From positions 1-36,361 of the forward strand of contig JAQTPP010000008.1 in the NCBI GenBank assembly GCA_028712705.1: a stretch of DNA of 36,361 nucleotides, in the 5' to 3' direction. Position 1 is the stretch's first letter, and the number at the start of each line of letters is the position of its first letter. The stretch is from Candidatus Daviesbacteria bacterium. Lineage in GTDB: Bacteria > Patescibacteriota > Microgenomatia > Daviesbacterales > UBA10151. The notes under the pieces were generated by a model, which saw only the letters and a program-made list of their open reading frames with translations, had not been told where the DNA came from and made no database searches. Both the position numbers and the translations under genes were made by a program. Below are positions 1 to 8,404 of the stretch, one piece after another.

Positions 1-34
1 AATCTGCTGCTATGAGTTACCCTGAAAAGGTAAT

Positions 35-712
35 ATGACTCAAGGATCACCAGAGACTGAAGCAGGAACAAGAAATCCACATAGAGAATTCCTAAAGCAG
101 CGTCATCTTAACCGCATAAATCGAGTTATCTCTGGAGAAATTACAGCGGAGCAAGCAGTCGAGGAATCTACTAATAGAGAAATAGAACTGGAAGATCGAG
201 CAGATCACGACGGGCTAACTGGGCTACTTAATTTTCAAGGTTTCGTCGATGCTGTAACCATAGACCTTAAAACTGTTCAGCAAAATAATCTTTCCGCATA
301 CTTGGCTTTTCTAGACATTGATAAATTAAAAGAGTTTAACGATACAAGAGGCAAAATGGCAGGTAATGATTTAATTCGGACTTATGCGGATGTGCTTATA
401 GAAACGACGGGAAGAGAACAATTTGAACATCTTACAGTCAAAATTGGTCGTTTTGGAGGAGACGAGTGCGTTATTTTTGTAATTGGTGCTAGCAACAAAG
501 AGATGTTAACTTTGGCCGAGGAGATCAGAATAGGTGTTCCGGAAGCTGTCAAAAGAACATTCAATGAACCGTCGCTAGAAAAAACTGTCAGTGTTGGTAT
601 TACTCCAGTTAGGCTAACTGATAATATTCAAACCTTATTTGCGCGAGGTGATGAACAGCTTAAGCAGGCTAAATTACAAAGAAATCACATTGTTATGGAA
701 GCATCACTTTAA
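35..712 (+). CDS. GGDEF-domain protein, probably degenerate diguanylate cyclase
   Basis: A 225-aa soluble protein with no membrane segment. About 55 N-terminal helical residues lead into a GGDEF domain that opens with DHDGLTGL (57-64), carries a metal-site segment LDIDK (93-97), and has the signature loop as GGDEC (141-145) instead of GGDEF/GGEEF. The product-inhibition motif RxxD, expected just upstream of the loop, is absent. Family members make cyclic di-GMP from two GTP. The Phe-to-Cys change at the last signature position and the lost I-site leave activity uncertain; it could be an active variant or a GTP/c-di-GMP sensor. AAAAGG sits about 5 nt before the ATG. The end overlaps the convergent fic gene by 9 bp. 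Confidence 0.85.
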   Translation: MTQGSPETEAGTRNPHREFLKQRHLNRINRVISGEITAEQAVEESTNREIELEDRADHDGLTGLLNFQGFVDAVTIDLKTVQQNNLSAYLAFLDIDKLKEFNDTRGKMAGNDLIRTYADVLIETTGREQFEHLTVKIGRFGGDECVIFVIGASNKEMLTLAEEIRIGVPEAVKRTFNEPSLEKTVSVGITPVRLTDNIQTLFARGDEQLKQAKLQRNHIVMEASL

Positions 713-1792
713 AACATAAATAGCTTTTTTGGTGCCGCCCGATTTTTTCACCAAACCCTTTTGCCGGAGGAATTTCAACTCCCTTAAGACTGTATCATCT
801 GAAAAGTCCGGAAAAATTTTTCTAAAATCTTTATTAGACAACCCCTTATGCCGGTGAATATATTCCATGATCATCATTTGCCTTTCATTTAACATCAACT
901 GCTCTCCCAGTTTATCTTTAATCCTGGCATCCACGGAAATCCGTTGCACTTTTTCTTTAACTCTATTGAGTTCTATCGCCACTCCTTCGGTAAAATACTC
1001 CAGCCATGGAGTCAAATCCCGCTCATGAGTATCTAGTACGAGCTGGTTTGATACAGCTTGTAACGTTAAGTAATACTGCATTGGACTCTCGTCAAAATAT
1101 TCTTCAAACGAGAAGAATTTCCTGATATCATAACCGTCTAGAAATAAAATCAATGTTGCCACAGCTCTTGCTACCCTACCGTTCCCGTCTACAAACGGGT
1201 GAATCCTGGCCAGCTCATAATGGATGATTCCGGCTTTGATAATCGGATGAACTGCCTTCCCCTCATCCGAATTGATCCAGTTAACCAAATCTTCCACCAG
1301 ATATGGTACTTCGGGAGCCGGAGGCGGAGTATAGGAAATTTGCCCTGTTTTTGTATTTTTGACAATCACCTGCCTGATTCTAAATTGCCCCGAAGTTTCT
1401 GGAGGTAAAATTTTCTCGGTGGTGAGTTTATGCATTTCCAATATTGTTTCAATAGTGAAATTGTAACTGCCTAGTCCACCAGCTGGCGGACCAATCTGGA
1501 TATAAATTCCGTCAATAAATTTTAAGACATTTCTGTAATTAATAACCTCTTGTACATCTCTATCTCTTGCTACAACCTCTTCTCCTTCAAGAACATCTCT
1601 AACTTCCTCCGGGGATAACTGATTTCCTTCCAAATGAGTGCCGTGATGAACTGTCCTTTCTATTGCCTCTTTTCTAAACTTTGCCTCCCAGGCCGGAACT
1701 AAAGGGGCATTCATTATAACCTCTTTTGCAGCCTCAACTATACCGACATCTTTTAAGATTTTGTTCGTAATGGAGTATTTCGGGATAAACAT
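704..1792 (-). CDS. Fic family protein with C-terminal winged helix
   Basis: A 362-aa protein. The Fic core has the full catalytic motif HPFVDGNGRVAR at residues 198-209, which in this family transfers AMP (or another nucleotide part) to a hydroxyl side chain of a target protein. GTHLEGN at 51-57 resembles the inhibitory alpha-helix motif of class II Fic proteins (E55 would contact the active-site Arg), though the expected Ser/Thr is shifted by one position. Residues about 300-362 form a winged helix-turn-helix, common in this subfamily. A GPPAGG segment (about 101-106) is coded by a short dyad (1475-1493). GATAAT lies 7 nt before the ATG, suggesting a leaderless mRNA. The target cannot be told from sequence. 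Confidence 0.93.
   Translation of the reverse strand: MFIPKYSITNKILKDVGIVEAAKEVIMNAPLVPAWEAKFRKEAIERTVHHGTHLEGNQLSPEEVRDVLEGEEVVARDRDVQEVINYRNVLKFIDGIYIQIGPPAGGLGSYNFTIETILEMHKLTTEKILPPETSGQFRIRQVIVKNTKTGQISYTPPPAPEVPYLVEDLVNWINSDEGKAVHPIIKAGIIHYELARIHPFVDGNGRVARAVATLILFLDGYDIRKFFSFEEYFDESPMQYYLTLQAVSNQLVLDTHERDLTPWLEYFTEGVAIELNRVKEKVQRISVDARIKDKLGEQLMLNERQMMIMEYIHRHKGLSNKDFRKIFPDFSDDTVLRELKFLRQKGLVKKSGGTKKAIYVLK
1475..1493. repeat. Short GC-rich dyad in fic (GPPAGG-coding)
   Basis: TCCACCAGCTGGCGGACCA is an imperfect palindrome ending in GGACCA. It belongs with similar dyads in the ABC ATPase, aldolase, glpX and carA. On the coding strand it reads GPPAGG, a loop-like insert between two helical parts of the Fic domain. 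Confidence 0.5.
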
Positions 1793-1829
1793 TCACTCAA
1801 TTATCGCACTTTTCCCGCAAAAAATCTAA

Positions 1830-4800
1830 TTAAGATACATATTCGTCCCAACTCTTGATCTCTAAATCTCCTATTTTTTTGGAAGAAAGAGCAGAAACTA
1901 ACAGCTCTGCTGCCTGCACATTGGTTATCAAAGGAATTCCAAAATCCACACAGTTTCTTCTGATAAGATACCCTGCAGTTTCACCTTGGTTTGATCTTGA
2001 TTCAGATATATTTATCACCAGATCGATCTTACTATCTTTAAGAAGGTCTAAAACAGAAGGCGTTTTTCTTTCCGAAATTTTATAGACCCGGATATTTTTG
2101 ATACTGTGCTTCTTTAAAAATTCATGGGTATGTTCCGTGGCGTATATCTTAAAACCCAAAGACGATAATTCTTTGGCTGATACAAGCAAATCCAGTTTAT
2201 TTTTCTCTCCGCCAATTGTCAAAAAAACACTCCTCTCCGGCATCTTAAATCCTGTTGCCAGGATTGCTTTAAGATAGGCTTCTTCCAGATCGTCTCCGAA
2301 ACAAGCCACCTCGCCTGTTGAAGACATCTCTACCCGCAACCTGGGGTCAGCACCCTTAATCCGGCTAAAAGAAAATTGGGGCGCTTTCACCCCAACATAG
2401 TCCAAATCAATGGTATTAAAATCGCCGGAAAGAACTTCTCCAAGCATCACTTTAGTTGCCATTTCTACAAAATTAAACCCGGTCACTTTTGAGACAAACG
2501 GGAAAGAACGCGAGGCCCTGAGGTTTAACTCAATCACCATAATTTTATTTGCTTTTGCTAAAAATTGGATATTAAACGGACCATTAATACTTAATGTTTC
2601 AACAATCTTTTTGGTGGCATTTTTTACCATTCTGACAGTTTTTAGGTATAGTTTTTGGGGAGGAAGTACGATCGTAGCGTCGCCTGAATGCACTCCTGCA
2701 TTCTCTACATGCTCAGATATGGCATAAATTAAAAGTTGGCCGTTTTGAGAAACACCATCAATCTCAATCTCCTTTGCTCCTTCTACAAACTTGGAAATTA
2801 CCACCGGATGCTCCGAAGACACATCTGAAGCGCTCTTAAGATATTTCTTAAGATCAGCGCTGGAATATGCAACATTCATCGCTGATCCTGATAAAACATA
2901 CGAAGGTCTTATTAAAACCGGATAACCGATTTTTCTGGCAAACTTTAAAGCATCATCTAAACGTTTCAAACTCTGCCACGGCGCTTGTTCGATGTTTAAT
3001 TTATCCAAAAGTTTGGAAAATTTGTTTCTGTCTTCTGCCCTATCTATATTTTCAGGAGAAGTCCCCAGGATTTTGTAATCTGCCCGGAAACAATCCATTG
3101 CCAAATTATTAGGCACCTGGCCACCAAAACCCAAAACCAAACTTGCAGATTGTTCGATTTCATAAATATCACTGACCCGCTCAAAGGTTAACTCCTCAAA
3201 ATATAATTTATCTGCACAGTCATAGTCAGTTGAAACGGTCTCCGGATTACAATTTATGATAATTGTTTCAATACCCTTTTCCCTTAAAGTTTTAGCACAA
3301 GTGACACAGCACCAATCGAATTCCACAGAAGAGCCAATCCGGTAAGGCCCAGATCCTAAAACAATCGCTTTTTCGTTGTTTTTGTCATGCTGGAGCGAAG
3401 CGATAGCATCTTTTGAGATTCTATCGGCACTACGTGCCCCCAGAATGACATTTGGTGTTACTTCTGACTCTTCACCATGATAGGTTAAATATAAATAATT
3501 TGTCTTGGCCGGATATTCGGCAGCCAAAGTATCTATGTGCTTTACTTTCGGCACTATACCGTGTTTTTTCCTAAACCTTCTTACTTCATCTTCAGAAATT
3601 CCAAATGCTTTAGCTAATAATTTATCCGAGAAACCCAACTTTTTTGCCTGAACAACTATTTCCCTCGTCATCCTGGAAGGAGCGGAGCGACTGATAGGAT
3701 CCTGCCTGGATTCTATCGGCCTTCGGCCTCCAGAATGACAATTTAATAGTTTCTTCTCAAAGGTTACCATTTCCCGTATTTGATAAAGAAACCATGGATC
3801 AATACCTGTTGCCCTATAAATATCTTCCACCTGCTCCCCTCTGGCAAATCTTTGGGCCACAACAAAAAGTCGCTCTGTTGTAGGCAAAAGCTTGGTATCG
3901 TCTATATCATTTCCCAATAAACCATCCTGACCTGTTTCCAGCATTCTGATGGCTTTTTGTAAAACTTCCGGAAAGCTTCGCCCAATTGCCATAACCTCTC
4001 CCACGCTCTTCATTTCAGAACCGATTATCTCTTTCGCCCCCACAAATTTTTGTAAATCCCATCTCGGGATCTTGACTACAATATAATCCAAAGCAGGTTC
4101 AAAAAATGCACTGGTTGAGAGAGTCACGTTATTTTTTATCTCAGGCAAACTGTAACCCAAAGCCAGCTTGGCTGCGATGTAAGCCAGCGGGTATCCGGTT
4201 GCTTTTGAGGCCAGCGCTGAAGACCGGGACAACCTGGCATTAACTTCAATCACCCGGTAATCATTATTTTTAGGATTTAAGGCAAACTGGATATTGCATT
4301 CTCCGACAATCCTCAAATGCTCAATAACCTGCAAAGATAATTTACGTAAAAAATGGTACTGGTAATTATTAAGAGTTTGAGAAGGTGCAACCACAATACT
4401 CTCGCCGGTATGAATTCCCAAAGGGTCCATATTTTCCATATTACAAACAGTGATTTTATTGCCATCCTTATCCCGTACCACCTCATACTCAATCTCTTTC
4501 CAGTGTTTCAAGTATTCCTCAATCGCAATTTGTGGAGCTTGTTTCAAAGCAATAGAGACCGTTTTAATAAATTCCTCCTTGTTGTTAACCGCCCCGGAAC
4601 CCAACCCTCCTAATGAAAATCCCGATCTAATTAGCAGGGGATAGCCTAATTTCTGGCCAATTTTTAGCGCCTCATCAAGGGTTTTCGCAAAACCTCCTTT
4701 CGGCACTTTAACAGCAATTTTGGAAAGTTCCCTGGCAAACAATTCCCTGTCTTCGGTAACTTGGATGCTTCGTACTGAAGAGCCTAAAACTTGTAAGTGC

Positions 4801-5153
4801 GCTTTCTTGAATATACCTCTTCGCTCCAGCGCCAGACCGCAATTTAGGGCAGTTTGCCCTCCAAAGCTCAAAAAAATTCCATCAGGAGCTTCTTTTTCAA
4901 TCACTTTTTGGACAAAATACGGTGTTACAGGCAAAAAATAGATTTTTTTTGCCAAACTTTTCGAAGTTTGAATTGTGGCAATGTTGGGATTGATTAAAAT
5001 AGCCTCCGCTCCTTCTTCTTTTAAAGCTTTTAAGGCTTGTGAACCGGAGTAATCAAATTCCCCTGCCTCGCCTATTTTTAGCGCTCCTGAACCCAAAACT
5101 AAAACCTTTCTTAATTTATTCATCGTATTGATCCAATTAGTCTTATTTGACAT
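1830..5153 (-). CDS. carB: Carbamoyl-phosphate synthase large subunit
   Basis: 1107 aa; the family norm is about 1060-1075. It makes carbamoyl phosphate from bicarbonate, two ATP and ammonia passed on from CarA, the first step of de novo pyrimidine (and arginine) synthesis. Two ATP-grasp halves are clear: the first begins VLVLGSGALKIGEAGEFDY, the second AIVLGSGPYRIGSSVEFD near residue 595, with an oligomerization region between and an MGS-like allosteric domain from about 965 to the end. The excess length comes from two in-frame palindromic repeats, at residues 472-496 (oligomerization region) and about 568-590 (linker just before the second ATP-grasp half). The ATG at 5153 overlaps the end of carA by 11 bp; ATG 5123 is an alternative start. 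Last gene of the pyrB-carA-carB operon. Confidence 0.97.
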   Translation of the reverse strand: MSNKTNWINTMNKLRKVLVLGSGALKIGEAGEFDYSGSQALKALKEEGAEAILINPNIATIQTSKSLAKKIYFLPVTPYFVQKVIEKEAPDGIFLSFGGQTALNCGLALERRGIFKKAHLQVLGSSVRSIQVTEDRELFARELSKIAVKVPKGGFAKTLDEALKIGQKLGYPLLIRSGFSLGGLGSGAVNNKEEFIKTVSIALKQAPQIAIEEYLKHWKEIEYEVVRDKDGNKITVCNMENMDPLGIHTGESIVVAPSQTLNNYQYHFLRKLSLQVIEHLRIVGECNIQFALNPKNNDYRVIEVNARLSRSSALASKATGYPLAYIAAKLALGYSLPEIKNNVTLSTSAFFEPALDYIVVKIPRWDLQKFVGAKEIIGSEMKSVGEVMAIGRSFPEVLQKAIRMLETGQDGLLGNDIDDTKLLPTTERLFVVAQRFARGEQVEDIYRATGIDPWFLYQIREMVTFEKKLLNCHSGGRRPIESRQDPISRSAPSRMTREIVVQAKKLGFSDKLLAKAFGISEDEVRRFRKKHGIVPKVKHIDTLAAEYPAKTNYLYLTYHGEESEVTPNVILGARSADRISKDAIASLQHDKNNEKAIVLGSGPYRIGSSVEFDWCCVTCAKTLREKGIETIIINCNPETVSTDYDCADKLYFEELTFERVSDIYEIEQSASLVLGFGGQVPNNLAMDCFRADYKILGTSPENIDRAEDRNKFSKLLDKLNIEQAPWQSLKRLDDALKFARKIGYPVLIRPSYVLSGSAMNVAYSSADLKKYLKSASDVSSEHPVVISKFVEGAKEIEIDGVSQNGQLLIYAISEHVENAGVHSGDATIVLPPQKLYLKTVRMVKNATKKIVETLSINGPFNIQFLAKANKIMVIELNLRASRSFPFVSKVTGFNFVEMATKVMLGEVLSGDFNTIDLDYVGVKAPQFSFSRIKGADPRLRVEMSSTGEVACFGDDLEEAYLKAILATGFKMPERSVFLTIGGEKNKLDLLVSAKELSSLGFKIYATEHTHEFLKKHSIKNIRVYKISERKTPSVLDLLKDSKIDLVINISESRSNQGETAGYLIRRNCVDFGIPLITNVQAAELLVSALSSKKIGDLEIKSWDEYVS
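3384..3450. repeat. REP-like palindromic element inside carB, copy 1
   Basis: Begins GTCATGCTGGAGCGAAGCGA, has an inner ATTCTATCGG and ends CCAGAATGAC, so the outer ends are inverted copies of GTCATTCTGG. About 66 bp, in frame. It adds about 22 residues to the linker before the second synthetase half of CarB. Confidence 0.85.
3667..3739. repeat. REP-like palindromic element inside carB, copy 2
   Basis: Begins GTCATCCTGGAAGGAGCGGA and ends GCCTCCAGAATGAC, with an inner GGATTCTATCGGCC matching the other copies. In frame; translated within CarB residues 472-496 (HSGGRRPIESRQDP). Both strands of this repeat family can apparently be read without stops in some frames. Confidence 0.87.
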
Positions 5154-6213
5154 ATTTTAGAAACTCATCAAACAAATATCCTCCCTCAACCGGGCCCGGG
5201 TTTGCCTCCGGGTGAAACTGCACTGCCAAAAACGGTTTACTTTTATGCCTGATTCCTTCATTTGTCCCGTCGTTTAAGTTAACAAACCATTCCTTCCAAT
5301 CTTTACCCATTGATTTCATATCAACTGCAAATCCGTGATTCTGACTGGTTATTACAGCCTTTTTATTAAATTGGTCCATGACTGGCTGATTTTGACCTCT
5401 GTGGCCAAATTTTAATTTGTAGGTTTCTCCGCCTGCAGCTAACGCTAAAATCTGGCTGCCTAGACAAATACCAAATGTCGGAATATTTGCTTCTAGAAGC
5501 TGTTTGACAATTTTAATAGTACTCTTTGCCTGTTTCGGATCACCCGGCCCATTGGAGATTAAAATTCCATCAAATCCGCCAGCCCCGCCTGCGGCGGGAC
5601 CAAGCGGATCAAAGTCCCAAGGTACTCTTGTCACTCTTACACCTCTTTTCACCAAACTCCTGATAATATTTTCCTTTGCTCCGCAATCAATTAAAATGAC
5701 ATTCTTTTTCCCTTTGCCATAAACTTCAACCTTCTTGCAACTAACATAGGGTAAGATATTTTCCAAATTAGGATCATAGATTTCCTTAACTTTGAACTTT
5801 GAACTTTGAACTTTGAACTCTATCCTCCCCAACATCACTCCATATTCCCTTAACTTCCTAGTCAGCTCTCTGGTATCAATTCCTTGTATGGTAGGTATTC
5901 CTTGTTCCTTAAGCCAATCTCCCAAAGTTTTTCGGCTTTCAAAATGTGATGGGTGATCAATATAATTTTGGACAATCAGTCCTTTAACCTGAATTTTCCC
6001 TGATTCCCAAAACTTACTCTCCGGAACTCCGTAATTACCTTGCAAAGGGTAGGTTAAAACCAGAATTTGCCCGAAATAAGACGGGTCTGTCAGGGATTCG
6101 GGGTAACCTGCCATTCCGGTATTAAAAACCACCTCCCCTGAGGTGGTTACTTCTTTCCCGAAACTTTCCCCTAAAAAAACTGTCCCATCGGACAGAACCA
6201 GTTTGCCCTGCAT
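5143..6213 (-). CDS. carA: Carbamoyl-phosphate synthase small subunit (glutaminase)
   Basis: 356 aa from the ATG at 6213. This start has an excellent Shine-Dalgarno site (AGAAGGAG, 4-5 nt away); an upstream TTG at 6243 would extend back across the end of pyrB and is unlikely. The C-terminal class I glutamine amidotransferase domain has the nucleophile Cys250 in GICLGSQ and the partner His/Glu in QFHPEA. It hydrolyses glutamine and passes ammonia to CarB. Two unusual inserts are visible: a heptanucleotide tandem repeat (residues about 132-142, KFKVQSSKFKV-like) and a nested hairpin coding for GPAAGGAGG (residues 202-214). The ATG is 13 nt after the pyrB stop, so the two are probably co-transcribed. 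Confidence 0.97.
   Translation of the reverse strand: MQGKLVLSDGTVFLGESFGKEVTTSGEVVFNTGMAGYPESLTDPSYFGQILVLTYPLQGNYGVPESKFWESGKIQVKGLIVQNYIDHPSHFESRKTLGDWLKEQGIPTIQGIDTRELTRKLREYGVMLGRIEFKVQSSKFKVKEIYDPNLENILPYVSCKKVEVYGKGKKNVILIDCGAKENIIRSLVKRGVRVTRVPWDFDPLGPAAGGAGGFDGILISNGPGDPKQAKSTIKIVKQLLEANIPTFGICLGSQILALAAGGETYKLKFGHRGQNQPVMDQFNKKAVITSQNHGFAVDMKSMGKDWKEWFVNLNDGTNEGIRHKSKPFLAVQFHPEANPGPVEGGYLFDEFLKYVK
5574..5609. repeat. Nested hairpin insert in carA
   Basis: Outer arms ATCCGC / GCGGAT enclose inner arms CCCGCC / GGCGGG with loop TGC. It is in frame and codes for GPAAGGAGG, between the strands before the DGILISNGPGDP motif, where other CarA proteins have a short loop. GGCGGGACCA resembles the ending of the other GPxxAG dyads. 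Confidence 0.7.
5788..5820. repeat. Heptanucleotide tandem repeat in carA
   Basis: AACTTTG is repeated four times perfectly plus a partial fifth copy. Translated on the minus strand, it adds a Lys/Phe/Val/Ser-rich segment to the N-terminal domain of CarA. Confidence 0.92.
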
Positions 6214-6226
6214 AATACTCCTTCTG

Positions 6227-7153
6227 CTAAAAAATCCTGCCAAGAATCAAAGCCAAAAGCGCTTCTCTGACATATAAGCCGTTCCTTGCCTGGGCAAAAT
6301 AAATGGCATTCGGATGGCTATCCAATGCCGGATCAAGCTCGTTTACTCTGGGCAAAGGATGCATAATAATTGCATGGCCGGGCAAACCTTTCATTGTATT
6401 AACTGAAACTTGAAAATTATATTTTGAACTGTCTCCTTTAATATACTCTTTGGGAATTCTGCCGACAGAAACTATATCTGGCTTAAGCTCAGCCAGTGTT
6501 TTATCTAAATTTTTCATATTGATCACCACATCATGATAATCTGAATTTCTAAATTCCTTAGGCATTTCCAAACCTTTTGGCGAAACACCATAAAATTTAT
6601 TACCGGAAAATTTTGATAAAGCTGAAAACTGCCCATGAAAGGTTCTATAGTGCAATGGATCTCCCACGAATGCTATTTTTAAATTATCAAGCCTTCCGAA
6701 AACTTTTAAGATGGTGTATATGTCTAAAATAGTTTGAGTAGGATGACTGTTTGGACCATCTCCGGCATTAATTACTGGAATATCAGCCACATTCGCTGCC
6801 TTTCTGGCAGATCCTGGTTCCGGGTGTCTGATGATCATAACATCTGCATAAGCCATCATGATTCTAATGGTGTCTGCAAAAGATTCACCTTTGTGGATGG
6901 AAGTTAACTCTGGATTATTAAAACCAATCAAACCCATACCTATTTTTTGGGCGGCAGAGCGAAACGATTGTTCTGTGCGGGTGGATGGTTCAAAAAAAAG
7001 CAGGGCGGCTATTTTTCCTCGGGCAATAGTGTAGTTTGAACGATCACTTTTAACAAAAGCAGGATCAAATCTTTTGGCAGTTTTTAACACAAATAGCAAT
7101 TCATCTTTGGAGAAATCATTTATATCTATAATATCCCTACCTTTAAAGTTCAT
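6227..7153 (-). CDS. pyrB: Aspartate carbamoyltransferase catalytic chain
   Basis: 308 aa from the ATG at 7153 (MNFKGRDIIDIN, the usual family N terminus). A GTG at 7204 would put the start inside a terminator stem, so it is rejected; ATG 7162 is a weaker alternative. Condenses carbamoyl phosphate with aspartate to N-carbamoyl-aspartate. Seen: carbamoyl-phosphate loop PSTRTEQSF, the HPTQTILD motif, and the MHPLPRVNELD motif near the C terminus. No regulatory chain gene (pyrI) lies next to it. First structural gene after the attenuator; co-transcribed with carA and carB. A small hairpin (7161-7179) lies just before its ATG, and no Shine-Dalgarno site is evident. Confidence 0.96.
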   Translation of the reverse strand: MNFKGRDIIDINDFSKDELLFVLKTAKRFDPAFVKSDRSNYTIARGKIAALLFFEPSTRTEQSFRSAAQKIGMGLIGFNNPELTSIHKGESFADTIRIMMAYADVMIIRHPEPGSARKAANVADIPVINAGDGPNSHPTQTILDIYTILKVFGRLDNLKIAFVGDPLHYRTFHGQFSALSKFSGNKFYGVSPKGLEMPKEFRNSDYHDVVINMKNLDKTLAELKPDIVSVGRIPKEYIKGDSSKYNFQVSVNTMKGLPGHAIIMHPLPRVNELDPALDSHPNAIYFAQARNGLYVREALLALILGRIF

Positions 7154-7157
7154 AAAT

Positions 7158-7180
7158 GTCATTCTGGCTTGTCCAGAATC
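7158..7180. repeat. Short REP-like hairpin before pyrB
   Basis: GTCATTCTGG, a short loop, then CCAGAATC. Perfect 7-bp arms ATTCTGG / CCAGAAT. It matches only the outer ends of the larger palindromic family, as if the middle were deleted. It sits 5-27 nt before the pyrB ATG, so in mRNA it could affect initiation. Confidence 0.65.
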
Positions 7181-7187
7181 TTTTTTT

Positions 7188-7212
7188 AAAAAAAATCCCG
7201 CCACTGCGGGAT
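7188..7212 (-). terminator. Intrinsic terminator in the pyrB leader (attenuator)
   Basis: On the minus strand ATCCCGC-AGTG-GCGGGAT is followed directly by seven T. Perfect 7-bp stem and tetraloop. It lies between the pyr promoter (7269-7297) and pyrB and starts 3 nt after the stop of a short leader ORF, so it would end transcription before pyrB unless a ribosome covers it. Confidence 0.88.
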
Positions 7213-7215
7213 AAA

Positions 7216-7254
7216 CTAAATCATTGAGCTAATTAAAAAATATTTCCTAACCAT
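7216..7254 (-). CDS. Putative pyr operon leader peptide
   Basis: A 12-codon ORF (MVRKYFLISSMI) starting about 7 nt after the predicted transcription start and stopping 3 nt before the terminator stem. Its middle is U-rich in RNA (UAUUUUUUAAUU). This is the arrangement of the enterobacterial pyrL/pyrBI leader: RNA polymerase slows at U tracts when UTP is low, the translating ribosome catches up and blocks the hairpin. The role is inferred from the layout; the peptide itself is not recognised. Confidence 0.6.
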   Translation of the reverse strand: MVRKYFLISSMI

Positions 7255-7268
7255 ATAAATCTTTTGCT

Positions 7269-7297
7269 AGTTTAACCATAAAAAATCAATCTGTCAA
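7269..7297 (-). promoter_or_regulatory. Promoter of the pyrB-carA-carB operon
   Basis: TTGACA (7297-7292), 17-bp spacer, TAAACT (7274-7269) on the minus strand; start expected near 7262. It lies directly after the pyrC stop codon, so pyrBcarAB can be transcribed separately from pyrC. Confidence 0.78.
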
Positions 7298-7302
7298 GAT
7301 CT

Positions 7303-8358
7303 TTACAAAATTTGTCCGTATGGCCCGAAGATGTTTTTACCATCAAATACCACCTGACCACGCAGGACCACCTTTTCCACCCTTCCAGTCACCTTCATTC
7401 CTGTAAACGGACTCCAGCCGCATTTGGTTTGCAAAGCTTCATTCTCAATAGTCCAACTCTCTGCCATATCTGCTTCCACATAAGTATCTTTTTGCTCCGG
7501 TAAGCCAAAAACTTTTCTGGGATTGGTATAAGTCAGCTCTATCACTTTTTCCATAGTCAGGCGGCCATCATTTACTGCAGTCAGAAGTAAAGGCAAGGTG
7601 GTTTCCAGTCCCGGCACACCATAGACTGGTTTTTCCCCATTTTTTTCCTCTTTGGTGTGCGGTGCATGGTCAGAACCAACCGTATCGATTACTCCATCCA
7701 CTATGCCTTGCCATAGAGCTTCTTGATCTTCTTTACTCTCAAGAGGTGGCTTCATCATCCCAAATGAACCTAATCTTTTTAAATCCTGCTCTGTTAAAAA
7801 CAAATGATGTGGGGTTACCTCGCAAGTAATTTTTAAACCATCCTTTTTGGCAATTTTTATTGCCTCAATCTCTTTTTTCAAGGAAACATGGCAGACATGC
7901 AACATGTTTCCAAATTTTTTAGCCAAAGCAAGAGCTTTCTCTAAGGTTTCCCCTTCCGCATGAACCATGATTATTTTTTCATGAGGCCAGCTAGAAAAAA
8001 CTGTTTCCAGAGTTTGATCATCTTCCATCAACAAATCTCCGGTGGTTTGATTCATATAAACTTTTAGCCCAAAAACTTGATCAGCTACCTCTTTAAAATA
8101 CTGAATACTTTTAGGGCTGGCTCCAAAATGAAAACCCACATCAGCATATACTCTACCTTTTGCCAAATCTATTTTTTCTTGCAAAGCTTGGGGCGTTATA
8201 GTCGCTACCGGATTATTGGGCATGTCTAAAACTTGGGTAAAACCGCCGGCAATGGCTGCCTTTGTGCCGGTTGTAAAATCCTCTTTTTGGGTAGCACCAG
8301 GCTCACGAAGGTGTACATGAGAATCAATTAACCCGGGTAATCTGATTATTTTCGACAT
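7303..8358 (-). CDS. pyrC: Dihydroorotase
   Basis: 351 aa amidohydrolase. Closes N-carbamoyl-aspartate to dihydroorotate, the step after PyrB. Metal ligands are visible: DSHVHLREPG near the N terminus (HxH), a GLKVYM segment fitting the bridging carboxylated lysine, HVCHVS, and GSDHAPHT carrying the catalytic Asp. It is shorter than the usual 420-430 residues of class I enzymes, as in other compact versions. TAGAAT on the minus strand (8371-8366) lies 7 nt before the ATG, so the mRNA may be leaderless. It shares a symmetrical promoter region with the divergent DUF5654 gene. Its transcript probably also reaches the pyrB leader terminator. Confidence 0.94.
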   Translation of the reverse strand: MSKIIRLPGLIDSHVHLREPGATQKEDFTTGTKAAIAGGFTQVLDMPNNPVATITPQALQEKIDLAKGRVYADVGFHFGASPKSIQYFKEVADQVFGLKVYMNQTTGDLLMEDDQTLETVFSSWPHEKIIMVHAEGETLEKALALAKKFGNMLHVCHVSLKKEIEAIKIAKKDGLKITCEVTPHHLFLTEQDLKRLGSFGMMKPPLESKEDQEALWQGIVDGVIDTVGSDHAPHTKEEKNGEKPVYGVPGLETTLPLLLTAVNDGRLTMEKVIELTYTNPRKVFGLPEQKDTYVEADMAESWTIENEALQTKCGWSPFTGMKVTGRVEKVVLRGQVVFDGKNIFGPYGQIL

Positions 8359-8365
8359 TTGCTTA

Positions 8366-8398
8366 ATTCTAACAAAATGCGATTATTTTTGTTAGAAT
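8366..8398. promoter_or_regulatory. Symmetrical divergent promoter between pyrC and the DUF5654 gene
   Basis: A perfect inverted repeat with 12-bp arms (ATTCTAACAAAA / TTTTGTTAGAAT) and 9-bp loop. Each arm ends in TAGAAT for its own strand, 6-7 nt from the ATG on either side. It could be two -10 elements, an operator, or both. Clear -35 hexamers are not seen. Confidence 0.6.
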
Positions 8399-8404
8399 AA
8401 TTAT

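Noticed and set aside
1..38. Possible 3' end of an upstream gene (frame open from base 3 to TGA 36-38, overlapping the GGDEF start as ATGA)
   Set aside because: Only 11 codons are visible, with no recognisable residues; it cannot be told from chance.
3361..3740. CRISPR-like spacing of repeats in carB
   Set aside because: Only two imperfect palindromic copies with unequal spacing inside a gene; no array.
6214..6243. carA start at TTG 6243
   Set aside because: It would overlap pyrB, and a strong Shine-Dalgarno site marks ATG 6213.
7154..7204. pyrB start at GTG 7204
   Set aside because: The GTG is inside the terminator stem, and the extra residues come from the T/A tract and a short repeat; family N termini match ATG 7153.
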